A stretch of DNA of 64,000 bases from Streptomyces cacaoi (GCF_006539165.1 NZ_BJMM01000006.1:248001-312000); one strand, 5' to 3'; shown: positions 25,513-34,617, counted from the stretch's first letter. A program made the numbers and translations. Notes: a model not told the origin generated them from the letters alone.

Positions 25513-25568
25513 AATCGGGGACCTCCCCGGTTGCCTCACCGTACACTGAACCGGGGAGATCCCCGAAT
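25513..25568. promoter_or_regulatory. Double palindromic operator upstream of TetR
   Basis: AATCGGGGACCTCCCCGGTT (25513-25532) and AACCGGGGAGATCCCCGAAT (25549-25568) are inverted copies matching at 18 of 20 positions. Each is itself palindromic around a CGGGGA-NN-TCCCCG core. They sit between the decayed SDR and the TetR gene at 25609, so the operator has outlived the target gene. Confidence 0.75.
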
Positions 25569-25608
25569 CGTTCCCGAGCCCCATCCGCCACTCACGATCG
25601 CGAAGGTC

Positions 25609-26172
25609 ATGACGCCTCCACGCAGCACCCTGCGCGCCGACGCGCAGCGCAACCGCGAACAGTTGATCGCCACAGCCGCCGAAGCCTTCGCGTCCGGACG
25701 CGCGATCTCGCTGGACGCGATCGCCAAACGCGCGGGAGTGGGGAACGCCACCCTGTACCGGCACTTCCCCACCCGAGAGGACCTGGTCGAAGAGGTCTAC
25801 CGGGACCAGATCCGGCCCTTGCGCGAAGATGCCCGCACCTTGCTGGCTACCGAGCCACCCGCGCAGGCCCTCCACGCATGGATGCTCCGGTTCGCCGACT
25901 GGGCCGGTGAACGACGCGGCATCTGCGAGGCCCTGGTCGCCATGAGCGCTTCCGGCCGCTTCGGCACCGGACCGGTCTGCGACGAGGTCCAGCAGGTCCT
26001 GACGACGCTGCTCGAGGCCGGCGCCACAGCAGGTGAACTGCGCAGCGACATCGACCCGGTCGAGGTGGGCGGCATCCTCGCCGGTTTGTTCTCCGTGGCC
26101 GGCGCCCCCGAGCAGCGCCCCCAGCTGACCCGCATGCTGGACATCGTCGTCGACGGACTCAGGCCCCGCTGA
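25609..26172 (+). CDS. TetR/AcrR family transcriptional regulator
   Basis: A 187-residue TetR protein: LRADAQRNREQLIATAAEAF, then AIAKRAGVGNATLYRHFPTRE as recognition region, and a C-terminal domain ending LDIVVDGLRPR. It belongs to the same subgroup as the regulators at 1103 and 3248. The ATG at 25609 begins MTPPRSTL; an in-frame upstream extension would cross the operator. It is divergent from a decayed SDR, so its original target is gone and it may now regulate only itself or distant genes such as the aldo/keto reductase. Confidence 0.88.
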   Translation: MTPPRSTLRADAQRNREQLIATAAEAFASGRAISLDAIAKRAGVGNATLYRHFPTREDLVEEVYRDQIRPLREDARTLLATEPPAQALHAWMLRFADWAGERRGICEALVAMSASGRFGTGPVCDEVQQVLTTLLEAGATAGELRSDIDPVEVGGILAGLFSVAGAPEQRPQLTRMLDIVVDGLRPR

Positions 26173-27050
26173 GCGATACGCCTGCGCCTCGGCGAGGCGC
26201 CGGCCCATGCCGGAAGGCGTGGCTGCGCCATCGGCGGTCGTGCGCCCCGGACCTTGGTGAGGGTCGTCGGATGGTTGCCCACGTTCGGCTCGTCCTCCGC
26301 CTCGCGACAGCGCCCGAACGGCTCGTCAGGTGCTCCTGCCGTCGCCCCTCAAGGGGGCTCACCGAGGTGGACCCAGAAGCCGCCAGTGGTTGACTCGGAG
26401 GCGTGAGCGCTTCCGGCGGGTGCTGGTCGACGTGCACGAACCGGGCCCGGGTCCGGGCCTCGTAGCCGGGGTCGACCACCGGGGCCGGGTTGACGTTGCA
26501 CGCCTCGGACACCAGCAGCACGACCACCGAAGTGGGCAGAGCCTTCATCCGGGTCGTGCCGTCCGTGGCCCTGCACGAGGTGTCGGTGCATCAGGTGCTC
26601 AGCGCTCCGGCTAGGGCAGTGGCAGCCGCAGGACGCATCGACCCACGTGGGATGCCGCTGGAACGTGTCGCTCGGCTCGGACTGAACGTCGCCCGGGACC
26701 GCTGCACTGGGGCCGCCGCCCCCGGGAAGGCCTGCGCGCGTTGTGCTCGATGGAGCGCGCGGCACCCCAGGAGGTGCGGCGTCCAGGGACACGCGCTCTG
26801 ACCGCCGAGGCTGCTGTCCGGCTCCGAACGGGCCCCGGTCCTGCGGGCGTTCGCCACGCGCACCGACGCTGTTCCGTACCGACCTGGCGCAGTTTCCCGC
26901 ACGGACGCCTGCGGCACCTCCGGCGCGGCCTCGGCCATCGGCCCCGAGTGCGCCGTCTCGACTTCGTTCTGGGCCGCCCAGACGGCCTCACCGCCGGCCT
27001 CGGCCGCCGACAGCCCCAGAGCCCGGCCGTCGAGGCGCGCGTCGGCTACC
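26173..27050. other. Eroded region around a Tn3 remnant
   Basis: Nearly 880 bases without an intact gene. It contains the Tn3 transposase fragment listed separately. The remainder gives only out-of-frame or biased translations that I could not relate to any family. Confidence 0.45.
26420..26590 (-). mobile_element. Tn3-family transposase remnant
   Basis: On the minus strand the frame at 26548 downwards reads RMKALPTSVVVLLVSEACNV, then a short linker and RARFVHVDQ. This matches an internal block of Tn3 TnpA (SVxAxLxxEACNIGLxP ... RxRLxHVDQ). Only about 45-55 of the roughly 1,000 residues remain, and no 38-base terminal repeats were seen. Confidence 0.7.
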
Positions 27051-28040
27051 TCAAGACGCGGAAGCGGTGAGCAGCTGCTCGCTCAGCTCCCACAGTCTGC
27101 GTGCGGAGTGCGGATCGATGGAGTGCGAGGCGATCTCGGACGGGATGCTGTCCGCGGTGAGGGGGCGGGGCTCGTCGTCGAGGCGCGAGATGTCGTTGTC
27201 CTTGAGGTAGACGCCGCCGATTCCGGCCAGCAGAGGGCTGGCCGCCGCGAACACCAGGGTGCCGGCGCCCTGTTGCGGCGTCTTCTTGCCCACCTCGGGG
27301 TCGATGACGGGCTGCCCGGACGCGTCGACGAGCCCCATCTCCCGCAGACTCCCTTCGTCCACCGCGTTGTTCAGACCCGTGCCGACCACCACGCCCGGGT
27401 GGACGGCGTAACCACGGATCCCGTCCTCGGCCCAGCGGCGGTCCAGCTCGACGGCGAAGAGAACGTTGGCGACCTTGGACTGCGCGTAGGCGGCGAGGGG
27501 GTCGTAACCGTTCTCGAAGTGCGGGTCGTCCCACCGGATGCCGCCGAGTCGCTGGGCACCGGAGGACACGTTGACCACGCGGGCGCCGTGGGCTGCGCGG
27601 AGCGCGGGCAGCAGACCGAGCGTCAGCTGGAAGTGCCCCAAATGGCTGGTGGCGAACTGCACTTCGTAGCCGCGGGCATCGCGTTCGAGGCTGCCGGGGG
27701 TCGGCCGGACGGCGGAGTTGATCAGGACGTGGAGCGGGCGCCGGGAGGCGAGCCGGCGGTCGGCGAAGGCGTCGATGGAGGCCGGATCGAGCAGGTCGAG
27801 CCGGTCCACGTCGACACCGTCGAACCCGGCCAGCGCCTGGCGGGCGCGTTCCGGACGGCGCGCGCCCACGGTGACGGAGGCGCCGGCCTTGACCAGCGCG
27901 CGCGTGGCCTCGCGGCCGATACCGGAGTGGCCCGCCGTGATGATGACGTTCGTACCGGTCAGATCGGTACCGGCGAGGACGTCGTCGGCCGTCGACGCGG
28001 CGGAGAAACCTGACCCGATGGGGTGCTGCTTGTGCGGCAT
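27051..28040 (-). CDS. SDR family oxidoreductase (retinol dehydrogenase-like)
   Basis: A 329-residue SDR with an N-terminal extension before the Rossmann motif (VIITAGHSGIGREATRALV, about 32-50; note Ala-Gly-His where most have Gly-Ala-x), then INSAVRPT, the serine in VVNVSSGAQ and catalytic YAQSK. The size and the C-terminal segment ending EQLLTASAS fit the retinol-dehydrogenase/WW-oxidoreductase-like SDRs common in actinobacteria. GAGAGGAAAG lies before the ATG at 28038-28040. A perfect inverted repeat upstream (28174-28194) suggests repressor control, but no regulator gene is adjacent. Confidence 0.85.
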   Translation of the reverse strand: MPHKQHPIGSGFSAASTADDVLAGTDLTGTNVIITAGHSGIGREATRALVKAGASVTVGARRPERARQALAGFDGVDVDRLDLLDPASIDAFADRRLASRRPLHVLINSAVRPTPGSLERDARGYEVQFATSHLGHFQLTLGLLPALRAAHGARVVNVSSGAQRLGGIRWDDPHFENGYDPLAAYAQSKVANVLFAVELDRRWAEDGIRGYAVHPGVVVGTGLNNAVDEGSLREMGLVDASGQPVIDPEVGKKTPQQGAGTLVFAAASPLLAGIGGVYLKDNDISRLDDEPRPLTADSIPSEIASHSIDPHSARRLWELSEQLLTASAS

Positions 28041-28173
28041 GAGGGCTTTCCTCTCGTGATGGGGCACACGCGTCTTCCTGGGCGCGGGGAGCGCGACGGA
28101 AGGCCGGGCGAGCGGGGGCACGCGCGCACACCGCGGAGCTGCGGGTGTCCGGCCGGAGCCGCCCCCGCACCGC

Positions 28174-28215
28174 AATCGGAACGCTGTTCCGATTAATATA
28201 CGGAGCACCGTTCCG
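28174..28215. promoter_or_regulatory. Operator pair upstream of the SDR gene
   Basis: AATCGGAAC-GCT-GTTCCGATT (28174-28194) is a perfect 9-base inverted repeat. A second copy with one mismatch in the inner arms, CGGAGC-ACC-GTTCCG, follows at 28201-28215. The layout is like a TetR-type double operator, about 135 bases upstream of the SDR start, but the matching regulator is not next to it. Confidence 0.65.
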
Positions 28216-28484
28216 GTCGGCAAGAGGGTCCGTTCCGCCGAGGCGCCGTTGAGGGCCTGAGCGCCCCGAGCGCTTCACCGTGGGCGGTCACACCTCCGGG
28301 GTCGACGGCGAAGACGGCGGGCTCGTCGCCTCCGGACCGACCGGCCGTCGGCACCGACCTCCGCTCGGCTGGCTGCTCATCCAGGCAGTGCACCGGAAGC
28401 GGCTCGCACGCTCATCGACACCGGTCCATGGGGCAGCGAAGGGCAGGTTCCGGCGCGGGGCGTGGGGTCGTCGGTGGAGACATG

Positions 28485-28523
28485 CCGGGGCCCCGCGGTC
28501 CCTCGCGGACCACGGGGCCCCGG
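28485..28523 (-). terminator. Strong hairpin downstream of the Lcp-like gene
   Basis: CCGGGGCCCCG (28485-28495) and GGTCC (28497-28501) pair with GGACC (28507-28511) and CGGGGCCCCGG (28513-28523). This gives a 16-base-pair stem with one internal C-A mismatch and a 5-base loop. It lies 54 bases beyond the stop of the leftward gene at 28577. Confidence 0.75.
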
Positions 28524-28576
28524 CTGCTCCCGTGCCGCTCAGCGGCACCGCGCCGACATCGGCCGACTGCTGACGG

Positions 28577-29737
28577 TCAGCGGTTGTCGTGGAGTTCCTG
28601 GTGCATCTGGGGCTGATCGTCCTTGTCGTGCGTGAGGGCGTACTCCTGCACGCTGTTGAACGCCTTCGACGCCTGGCCCAGGATCGCGTCGTACGGATTG
28701 GTGCCGGTGGCCTCCTTGGCGGCTTCGCCGAAGAGGCCGCCGAAGGTGTTGCCGGCGAGGCCGTGTCCCGCCGACGCGAGCGCGGCACCCGTGTCGAGCG
28801 CGGCGTTGCTCGGGATGCCGGCCATGTCGGCGTACTTGTCACCGAGCGCGCGACGGACCATCGCGACGAACGGGGCGTAGGCCGGCGGAGGCACCATCTC
28901 CCGCTCGTAGAACTTCAGGGCCTGCTCGGTCATGAACTTGCCGTCGTCGGTCTCCTTCCACTCCTTCTCCCGCTCGATCCGCCACATCCGGTCGACGAGG
29001 TCCACATCCTTGGGCATCAGCCACCTCTCCGGCGTGCCGAGGTAGTGGTTGACGTAGTGCCAGGCGCACATGAAGCCTTGGCGGTCCTCGTCGGAGACGT
29101 GTACGCCGAGGTTCTTCATCGCCTCCAGGACCTGGACGCTGAAGACGCCGATGGCGCCGGCGGTGTACTTCTGCGAGACCGGCTCGCCCCACTTCTCGTA
29201 GTCCCACTCGCCGCTCTTCTTGTGCAACTGGCGGACAGAGGAGTGGACCAGACGCACCTTGGTCACCGTCGCGGCCAGGCTGCCGTCGCGCAGGGCGCCG
29301 CGGTCGCCCATGCCGATGAACAGGCGGGAGGACTGGGACAGTCGCCGGCCCGGCCCCTCCACTCCGCCGAGGCGGCCGGTGGAGCGCAGGGTGAAGGCGC
29401 CGGTGGGGGACAGGTATGTGCCGATGAGGCCGACCGTGCCCTGGAGCATGGACGCCACGCCGTGGTGGTTGTCGAAGAACCCCTCCGCCGCCTTGACGTC
29501 CGCCTCGCTCCAGCCGGGCGGCTCGGCGGCAGCCTCCTGGAGGAACTCCGCGAGCCTGGTGGGAAGTTGCGACAGGTCCTGACCGTGCTTCAGGGTTCCG
29601 ATCGTGCGGAAGAGGCCGTTGACCCCGTCCACCTCCCTGTTGTCGATCAGATCGGACACCAGCGCGTCGGCGGGCGGGTCGCCGACCTGGTTCGCGGCCT
29701 CCATCTCGGCTTCGACGTTCTGCTCTGTCAGTGCCAT
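28577..29737 (-). CDS. Oxygenase of the MpaB / latex-clearing-protein (DUF2236) family
   Basis: A 386-residue protein. Core segments are FFDNHHGVASMLQGTVGLIG, then SPTGAFTLRSTGRLGG, ATVTKVRLVHSSVRQLHKKS and RQGFMCAWHYVNHYLG. These match the DUF2236/MpaB oxygenase fold, which includes the b-type haem rubber oxygenase Lcp; the RLxHxxVR motif and the conserved histidines fit haem ligation. I see no clear Sec or Tat signal at the N-terminus (MALTEQNVEAEMEAANQ), unlike secreted Lcp, so a cytoplasmic substrate is likely. GGAGA precedes the ATG at 29735-29737. It stands alone, with a strong terminator. Confidence 0.75.
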   Translation of the reverse strand: MALTEQNVEAEMEAANQVGDPPADALVSDLIDNREVDGVNGLFRTIGTLKHGQDLSQLPTRLAEFLQEAAAEPPGWSEADVKAAEGFFDNHHGVASMLQGTVGLIGTYLSPTGAFTLRSTGRLGGVEGPGRRLSQSSRLFIGMGDRGALRDGSLAATVTKVRLVHSSVRQLHKKSGEWDYEKWGEPVSQKYTAGAIGVFSVQVLEAMKNLGVHVSDEDRQGFMCAWHYVNHYLGTPERWLMPKDVDLVDRMWRIEREKEWKETDDGKFMTEQALKFYEREMVPPPAYAPFVAMVRRALGDKYADMAGIPSNAALDTGAALASAGHGLAGNTFGGLFGEAAKEATGTNPYDAILGQASKAFNSVQEYALTHDKDDQPQMHQELHDNR

Positions 29738-30185
29738 GGATGTGTCTCCGTTCTTCGGCGCCGGAAGGGTGGCCAAGGGCACCCGCCATCGCGGCCGCAG
29801 TGGACGGGCGGCAGGCGAGGGTGTCCAAGATCACCGACTGCGATCCGTGTCCCACGGTAACGGGCCCCATGCGCCCGGTCGGGGGCGTACGGGAGCACGC
29901 GGCATGCGGTGCAGTGCAACAAGGTCACCTGCCGAAACCGGGACGAGAGGGCGGCAATGCCCACCATTCGTCGTCGCGACACGCTGCATGGTGCTGAGGC
30001 GAGAGCCGTGTCAGAGGAAACCGTGAACCGCACGCCGTTGAGCGGTCGTTGGCGTCAACATGCGGCACCGTCCTCGTCGGTTCGGCTGGTGCAGGCTGTC
30101 CGGAGGCCGGGTGCAACAGGCCCGGGGAATACCGTCGCGAGCCCGGGACCCGCCGACGAACCGAGCCTCCGGAAGGAACGGCCCC
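29738..30185. other. Divergent intergenic region
   Basis: About 450 bases between the divergent oxygenase-like and 2H phosphoesterase genes. No gene or strong inverted repeat noted. Confidence 0.4.
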
Positions 30186-30746
30186 ATGGCAGAGGAACAG
30201 ACGATCACGGTCTTCACCAGCCTGGAGATCCCCACCCAGCTCGTGGACAGCATGATCACGATGCAGCAGGGCAGGGACGAGATGGAGCCGCAGCACCGCG
30301 ACGCCATCCATCTCACGCTGGCCTTCCTCGGCCGGCTCGACGCGGAGAAACTGGCCGACGCCGCCGCGTTCCTCAGCGGAAAGACGTGGACCGCGCCGCT
30401 CATCCGCTTCACCGGCCAGGTGCGGCACGGCAGTTGGGCCCTGAAGAGCGACCCCGACTACCACTACGACGAGGCCACCATCCAAAAGGGCGAGCAGATC
30501 CGGCTGGGCATCGAACCCGTGCCCGAACTCCTCGGCATCTACTCCGACCTGACCCGGAACCTGGGCGGCGCGGAGGACGACTACTGGCCCCACGTCACGC
30601 TCGGCGTCGCACGCCGCAACGTGCCTGCCGCCTCGATGAACACCCTGGACATCCCGAGGCAGGGAGGCCCGGCCCGGAGCCTGGACCTACGGCAGGAAAG
30701 CGAGGAAGCACACCACCGGGTCCTTGTGACGAGGGACTTCTCCTAG
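30186..30746 (+). CDS. 2H phosphoesterase superfamily protein (2'-5' RNA ligase-like)
   Basis: A 186-residue protein with the paired HxT-type motifs that define 2H phosphoesterases: HLTLAFLG at about residues 39-46 and HVTLGVA at about 137-143. The family hydrolyses 2',3'-cyclic phosphates or ligates RNA ends. The ATG at 30186 is used (AAGGAACG upstream), and longer versions lack homology. The role is probably RNA or cyclic-phosphate metabolism; the exact substrate is not predictable. Not linked to neighbours. Confidence 0.75.
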   Translation: MAEEQTITVFTSLEIPTQLVDSMITMQQGRDEMEPQHRDAIHLTLAFLGRLDAEKLADAAAFLSGKTWTAPLIRFTGQVRHGSWALKSDPDYHYDEATIQKGEQIRLGIEPVPELLGIYSDLTRNLGGAEDDYWPHVTLGVARRNVPAASMNTLDIPRQGGPARSLDLRQESEEAHHRVLVTRDFS

Positions 30747-30886
30747 AGCCTGTCCGATGGGCTGCGTGCCGCAGACCGAGGTCGACGCGCTCGCGTTCCA
30801 GCTCCAGTTCCAGACGGTGCCGGTGAAGTACGCAGTGTGCGGGGCAGTGTGCGGTCGGGGGCTCGGGCTAGGAGGGTGAACTCGGG

Positions 30887-32447
30887 CTACGAGGCTGCAA
30901 CCTTCTTGGGCCGAGGCGTGGCCGGGTCGCTTCCGGGCCTACCGCGCAGCGGAACTTCCTCGATGAAGGCCGCGGCCGGCAAGGCGGTCAGCGCGATGCA
31001 GGCGCCTGTCAGGAAGATCAAGTGGGTGGCGTGAGCGACGTCGTGGACGTACGCCTGGTGGGCGGCTGCGGTCAGGTGTTCGGTGGCGTGGCCGGAGTGG
31101 GAGGCTGCGCCGGGGGATTGGGCAGTCCCACCGGAGACGGCGCCGGTGAACAGGGAGGCGAAGACGGCGATGCCGAGGGAGCCGCCAAGGTTGCGGAAGA
31201 GGTTCGTGGCGGCCGAGGCGGAGCCGATGTCCCGCAGTGCGACGGCGTTCTGAGCCATGGTGTTGGCCATCTGCATGGTCAGACCGGTGCCGGCTCCGAC
31301 GATCGCCATGGAGGCCGAGGTCGCGATCCGGGAGGTGTCGGTGCCCATGGTCGACAGCAGCCCCATGCCGACGGTGAGGCAGACTCCGCCGATGACCGGG
31401 AAGGTCTTGTAGCGGCCGGTGGCCGTCATGACCTTGCCCGCGATGTTGGATGTGATCAGGGTGGCGATCATCATCGGCAGCAGGAGCAGGCCCGGAGTGG
31501 GACGCGGAGGCGCCCTGGACGACCTGCTGGTACAGCGGCAGATAGAGGGTGGCGCCGAACGAGGCGATACCGGTGACGGTCAACAGGACCGCCGAGAGCG
31601 GGAAGTTGCGGTGGCCGCTGTAGATGCGCAGCGGCATCAGCGGCTCCCTCGCGCGGCGCTCGGCGGCGATGAAGGCGGCCAGCAGCGCGAGGGCCAGGAC
31701 GGCCAGGCCGATGATCTGCCACGAGCCCCAGGGGTAGGTGCTGCCCGCCCAGGTGGCGGCCATGACGCAGGCGGAGATCGCACCGGTGAGAAAGGCGATG
31801 CCCCACCAGTCCAAGCTCGCCTTCCCCTGACGACGAGCGGCGGGCACGCGCAGCATGATCCAGCACCAGGCGATGCAGATCACGCCGAGGGGCACGTTGA
31901 TGTAGAAGGCCCAGCGCCAGCCCAGGTGACCGGTGACGAAGCCGCCGACCAGGGGCCCGCCCAGCTGCCCGAGAGCCATGACGCCGGCGACCATGCCCTG
32001 GTACCTGCCGCGCTCCCGCGGTGGCAACAGGACACCGATCAGAGCGAACGCTCCGGCACCGATGCCACCCGCGCCCAGGCCCTGGAGCACGCGGGAGACG
32101 ATCAGCGTGTCCATCGAGGGAGCCATGCCGCAGAGCACCGAGGCCGCGAGGAAGAGCACGACCGAGGCGAGGAACATCGTCTTGCGGTGGAACAGGTCGC
32201 CGAGCTTGCCCCATACCGGGGTGGAGCAGGCGGTGGCCAGGGTGTAGCCGGTGACCACCCACGACATGTGGTCCAGCCCGCCGAGGTCCGCGACGACGGC
32301 CGGCATCGCGGTACCGACGATGAAGCTGTCGAGCATCGACAGCAGCAGGGCCAGCATGAGGCCGAGCAGGACCCACCGGATGTTCTTGGGCAGTTCGACG
32401 GCGTCGGCCGGTGCCGTGGGACCGGTCGGGCGGGAGGGGGATGTCAC
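30887..32447 (-). pseudogene. MFS drug exporter (DHA2/EmrB-QacA type) with a +1 frameshift
   Basis: Two overlapping frames give one transporter. The upstream part (GTG at 32445-32447) runs from VELPKNIRWVLLGLMLALLL through LDSFIVGTAMPAV, the motif WGKLGDLFHRKT and MSWVVTGYTLA to GASASHSG. The downstream part picks up PMMIATLITSNIAGKVMTA to the C-terminal cytoplasmic tail. The break is in the C-rich run near 31489-31493: removing one base there restores HSGLLLLPMM and a continuous 519-residue, 14-helix protein, the family's usual size. It is either a natural inactivation or a sequencing error in a GC run. The promoter carries a CGAAC/GTTCG operator. Confidence 0.8.
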
Positions 32448-32755
32448 GGTGGAGCACCCCTTTCTCAGGGCCTTGATAAGGCGGAAGCCACCCCCTGAAC
32501 GCACGCGTTCGGAACGAACAGTTCGCCACCCGGTCACCGATCACCCCGCATTCGTCAGGGGTCACCTGCGCAACGAACGCCGTGAGTGCCGGGAGTGCTG
32601 CGACGGGGGAGTGCGGTACCGGGGCTCCCGCGGGGAGGGGTCTGTGCCCTGCCGGCTGTGGTGCCGTCGCGGTGTCCGCGTCGTGGTCGACGGTGGTGGT
32701 GTCGCGGCGCCGCCGACTCCTGGCGGCACCGCGACGGCAGTCCGCACCGAGTCGG
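32448..32755. other. Short intergenic region with operator
   Basis: About 310 bases between the exporter start and the VOC gene's stop. Contains the inverted repeats at 32507-32525; otherwise nothing recognisable. Confidence 0.4.
32507..32525. promoter_or_regulatory. CGAAC/GTTCG operator upstream of the frameshifted exporter
   Basis: GTTCG-GAA-CGAAC (32507-32519) overlaps CGAAC-A-GTTCG (32515-32525). The second matches, apart from spacer length, the repeats at 36709-36735 and 36926-36937 around the TetR gene at 36969, so the same regulator may control both. Confidence 0.6.
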
Positions 32756-33628
32756 CTACCGGGCCTCGCGCGCGAAGAAGCGGAGTGTGTTCCCGGAGGG
32801 GTCCTGCACCGTCAGGCTGTCGCCCTCGCGCTGGTGCGGGTGGTCGGCCTCGGCGAGGTGGGCGGCCAGTGCCTCGATCGCCTCCGCGGTGCCCAGCCGG
32901 ACGCCGACGCCGAGGAGCCGGGCGGTCTCGGGCCCCGCGGGTGTGCCTCCTTGCGGGCTGAACCGGTTGGTGACGACGAGCAGGCTGCGGTAGTCGGCCA
33001 CGCCGAAGCCGAGGAACTTCTCTCCCAGCCGGGCGTAGATCTCCAGGCCGAGCACGTCGCGGTAGAACCGCTTGGTGTGCGTCAGGGCGGTGTCGGTCAC
33101 CTTGAGTTGGACGTGGCCCAGCTTTGTCGCCGACGGGAGCCCCGCAGGCGTGCTCGCTCCGGGCTCGTCGAGAAGGTCCTGTAGCTCGATGGGTGTTGCG
33201 ACGACGACCGGTAGTCCCTCATCGGTCCACTGCCAGTCGTCCCGGGGGCAGACCCACGTCGCCTCGATCGTGTGGCCGTCGGGATCGGTCGCATAGCAGG
33301 ACTGCGACACGACGTGGTCGTGGAGATCGACGTCGAGGCCCGCGTCCAGGTGCCGTCGGGTGAAGCGGGCCACGTCCGCGCGGGTGGGCACCTGCGGGGC
33401 GAGGTGGCTGAGCCCCGGGCTCGACGGCGGCGGCGCAACGGCCCCCGGCACCTCCCGCAGATCGACCAACACCGTGGATTCCACGCCCAGTTGGGCGCGC
33501 TGTGCTTCGCGGTGCAGGAGCTGGAAGCCGGCGATGTGCGTGTAGTAGTGCAGGCTGCGCTCCAGATCGGCCACCGTCAGCTCGACGGCGCCGAGGGTGA
33601 GTGTCCGGTCCATCCGATAGCCGGTCAT
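32756..33628 (-). CDS. Two-domain VOC protein (extradiol dioxygenase/glyoxalase-like)
   Basis: A 290-residue protein with two vicinal-oxygen-chelate modules. The first starts LGAVELTVADLERSLHYYTH and the second KLGHVQLKVTDTALTHTKRF. Both end in the usual DPxG segment (DPDGHTIEATW and DPSGNTLRFF). His and Glu ligands are present at the expected strand positions. It resembles catechol-2,3-dioxygenase-like proteins of the CatE type found in many actinobacteria, where function varies. The ATG at 33626-33628 is used, and MDRTLTL 15 bases later is possible. Substrate unknown; a quinone or dihydroxy-aromatic role would fit the neighbouring redox genes. Confidence 0.8.
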   Translation of the reverse strand: MTGYRMDRTLTLGAVELTVADLERSLHYYTHIAGFQLLHREAQRAQLGVESTVLVDLREVPGAVAPPPSSPGLSHLAPQVPTRADVARFTRRHLDAGLDVDLHDHVVSQSCYATDPDGHTIEATWVCPRDDWQWTDEGLPVVVATPIELQDLLDEPGASTPAGLPSATKLGHVQLKVTDTALTHTKRFYRDVLGLEIYARLGEKFLGFGVADYRSLLVVTNRFSPQGGTPAGPETARLLGVGVRLGTAEAIEALAAHLAEADHPHQREGDSLTVQDPSGNTLRFFAREAR

Positions 33629-33888
33629 GTTCGGCCTTTCCGCTGGGTGCGGCCCGCTGTGCATGAACCTGGTGAGCGGGCCGCGGGTGGGTGCGGCGCC
33701 CTGAAACGTGGGCAGGGTGCCGCGTCGTGGACAGTGGTCCCGGTCTCGGCGCGCGCACGACGAGGTCAGTCGCCCATGGGAGGGCGTTGCTGCGCGGCGT
33801 CTACGAGACCGGCCGGCCTCGTGCGAACGGTGCGGTGAGCCGGGGCCGGGCGCATGGGGGGAGTCCCCGGAAGAGGTCAGGGAGGGGC

Positions 33889-34458
33889 TCAGGACGTGCC
33901 GGCGCGCGTGGCGGCGAGGGCGTTGCTCCAGGACAGGAGCTGGTCGAGCATCGCCGCCAGCGCGGGGCCCTGGTGATCTCCCGGCGTGAAGGAGGCGCCG
34001 AAGTCGGCGAAGTCGGTGCGCAGGTTCAAGGTGACCTGCGCGGAGACGTCGGCGAGCTGCAAGGCGCTGAGCACGGGGCGCAGGGCCTCAGCGGCGCGCA
34101 CGCCGCCGCCCGCACCGTAGGAGACCAGGCCGGCGGCCTTGTTGTGCCACTCGGCGTGGACACGGTCGAGGGCGTTCTTCAGGACGCCGGGGAAGGAGTG
34201 GTTGTACTCGGGGGTGACGATCACGTAGCCGTCGTAGGCGGCGATGGTCGCGGCCCATTGCCGGGTGTGGGCGTGGGTGTAGCGGCCCATGGCGGGCGGG
34301 AACGGTTCGTCGATCTGCGGGAGGTCGACCTCGGCCAGGTCGATCAGTTCGTAGTCGGCGTCGCCGCGCTGCTGCGCCTGCTCAAGGACCCACTGTGCGA
34401 CGCGTGCGCCGGCCCGAGCGGTGCGGGTGCTGCCGAGGATGATGGCGATTTTGGGCAT
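33889..34458 (-). CDS. NAD(P)H-dependent FMN reductase
   Basis: A 189-residue flavodoxin-fold reductase: IAIILGSTRTARAGARVAQW is the FMN phosphate loop, and YVIVTPEYNHSFPGVLKNALD is the signature of NADPH-dependent FMN reductases (SsuE/ChrR/azoreductase-type). GLVSYGAGGGVRAAE follows. It supplies reduced flavin or detoxifies quinones in the cytoplasm. It lies downstream of the hydrolase and TetX-like monooxygenase on the same strand. The three may form one transcript. Confidence 0.88.
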   Translation of the reverse strand: MPKIAIILGSTRTARAGARVAQWVLEQAQQRGDADYELIDLAEVDLPQIDEPFPPAMGRYTHAHTRQWAATIAAYDGYVIVTPEYNHSFPGVLKNALDRVHAEWHNKAAGLVSYGAGGGVRAAEALRPVLSALQLADVSAQVTLNLRTDFADFGASFTPGDHQGPALAAMLDQLLSWSNALAATRAGTS

Positions 34459-34617
34459 CGTGTCTCCGGTTGGCGAACGTCAGGGTGGTGCCGGGCCGTC
34501 CGCGGGCTGCGCCTGCCCCGAGCTTCGCCGGGGTGCCGCGCGCGGTGGCTTCGGCGTAGCCGCGCGCCTCACCCGAAAGGCATGCCGGTACCGGCGCAGG
34601 GGATGGAGCGGATGGAG

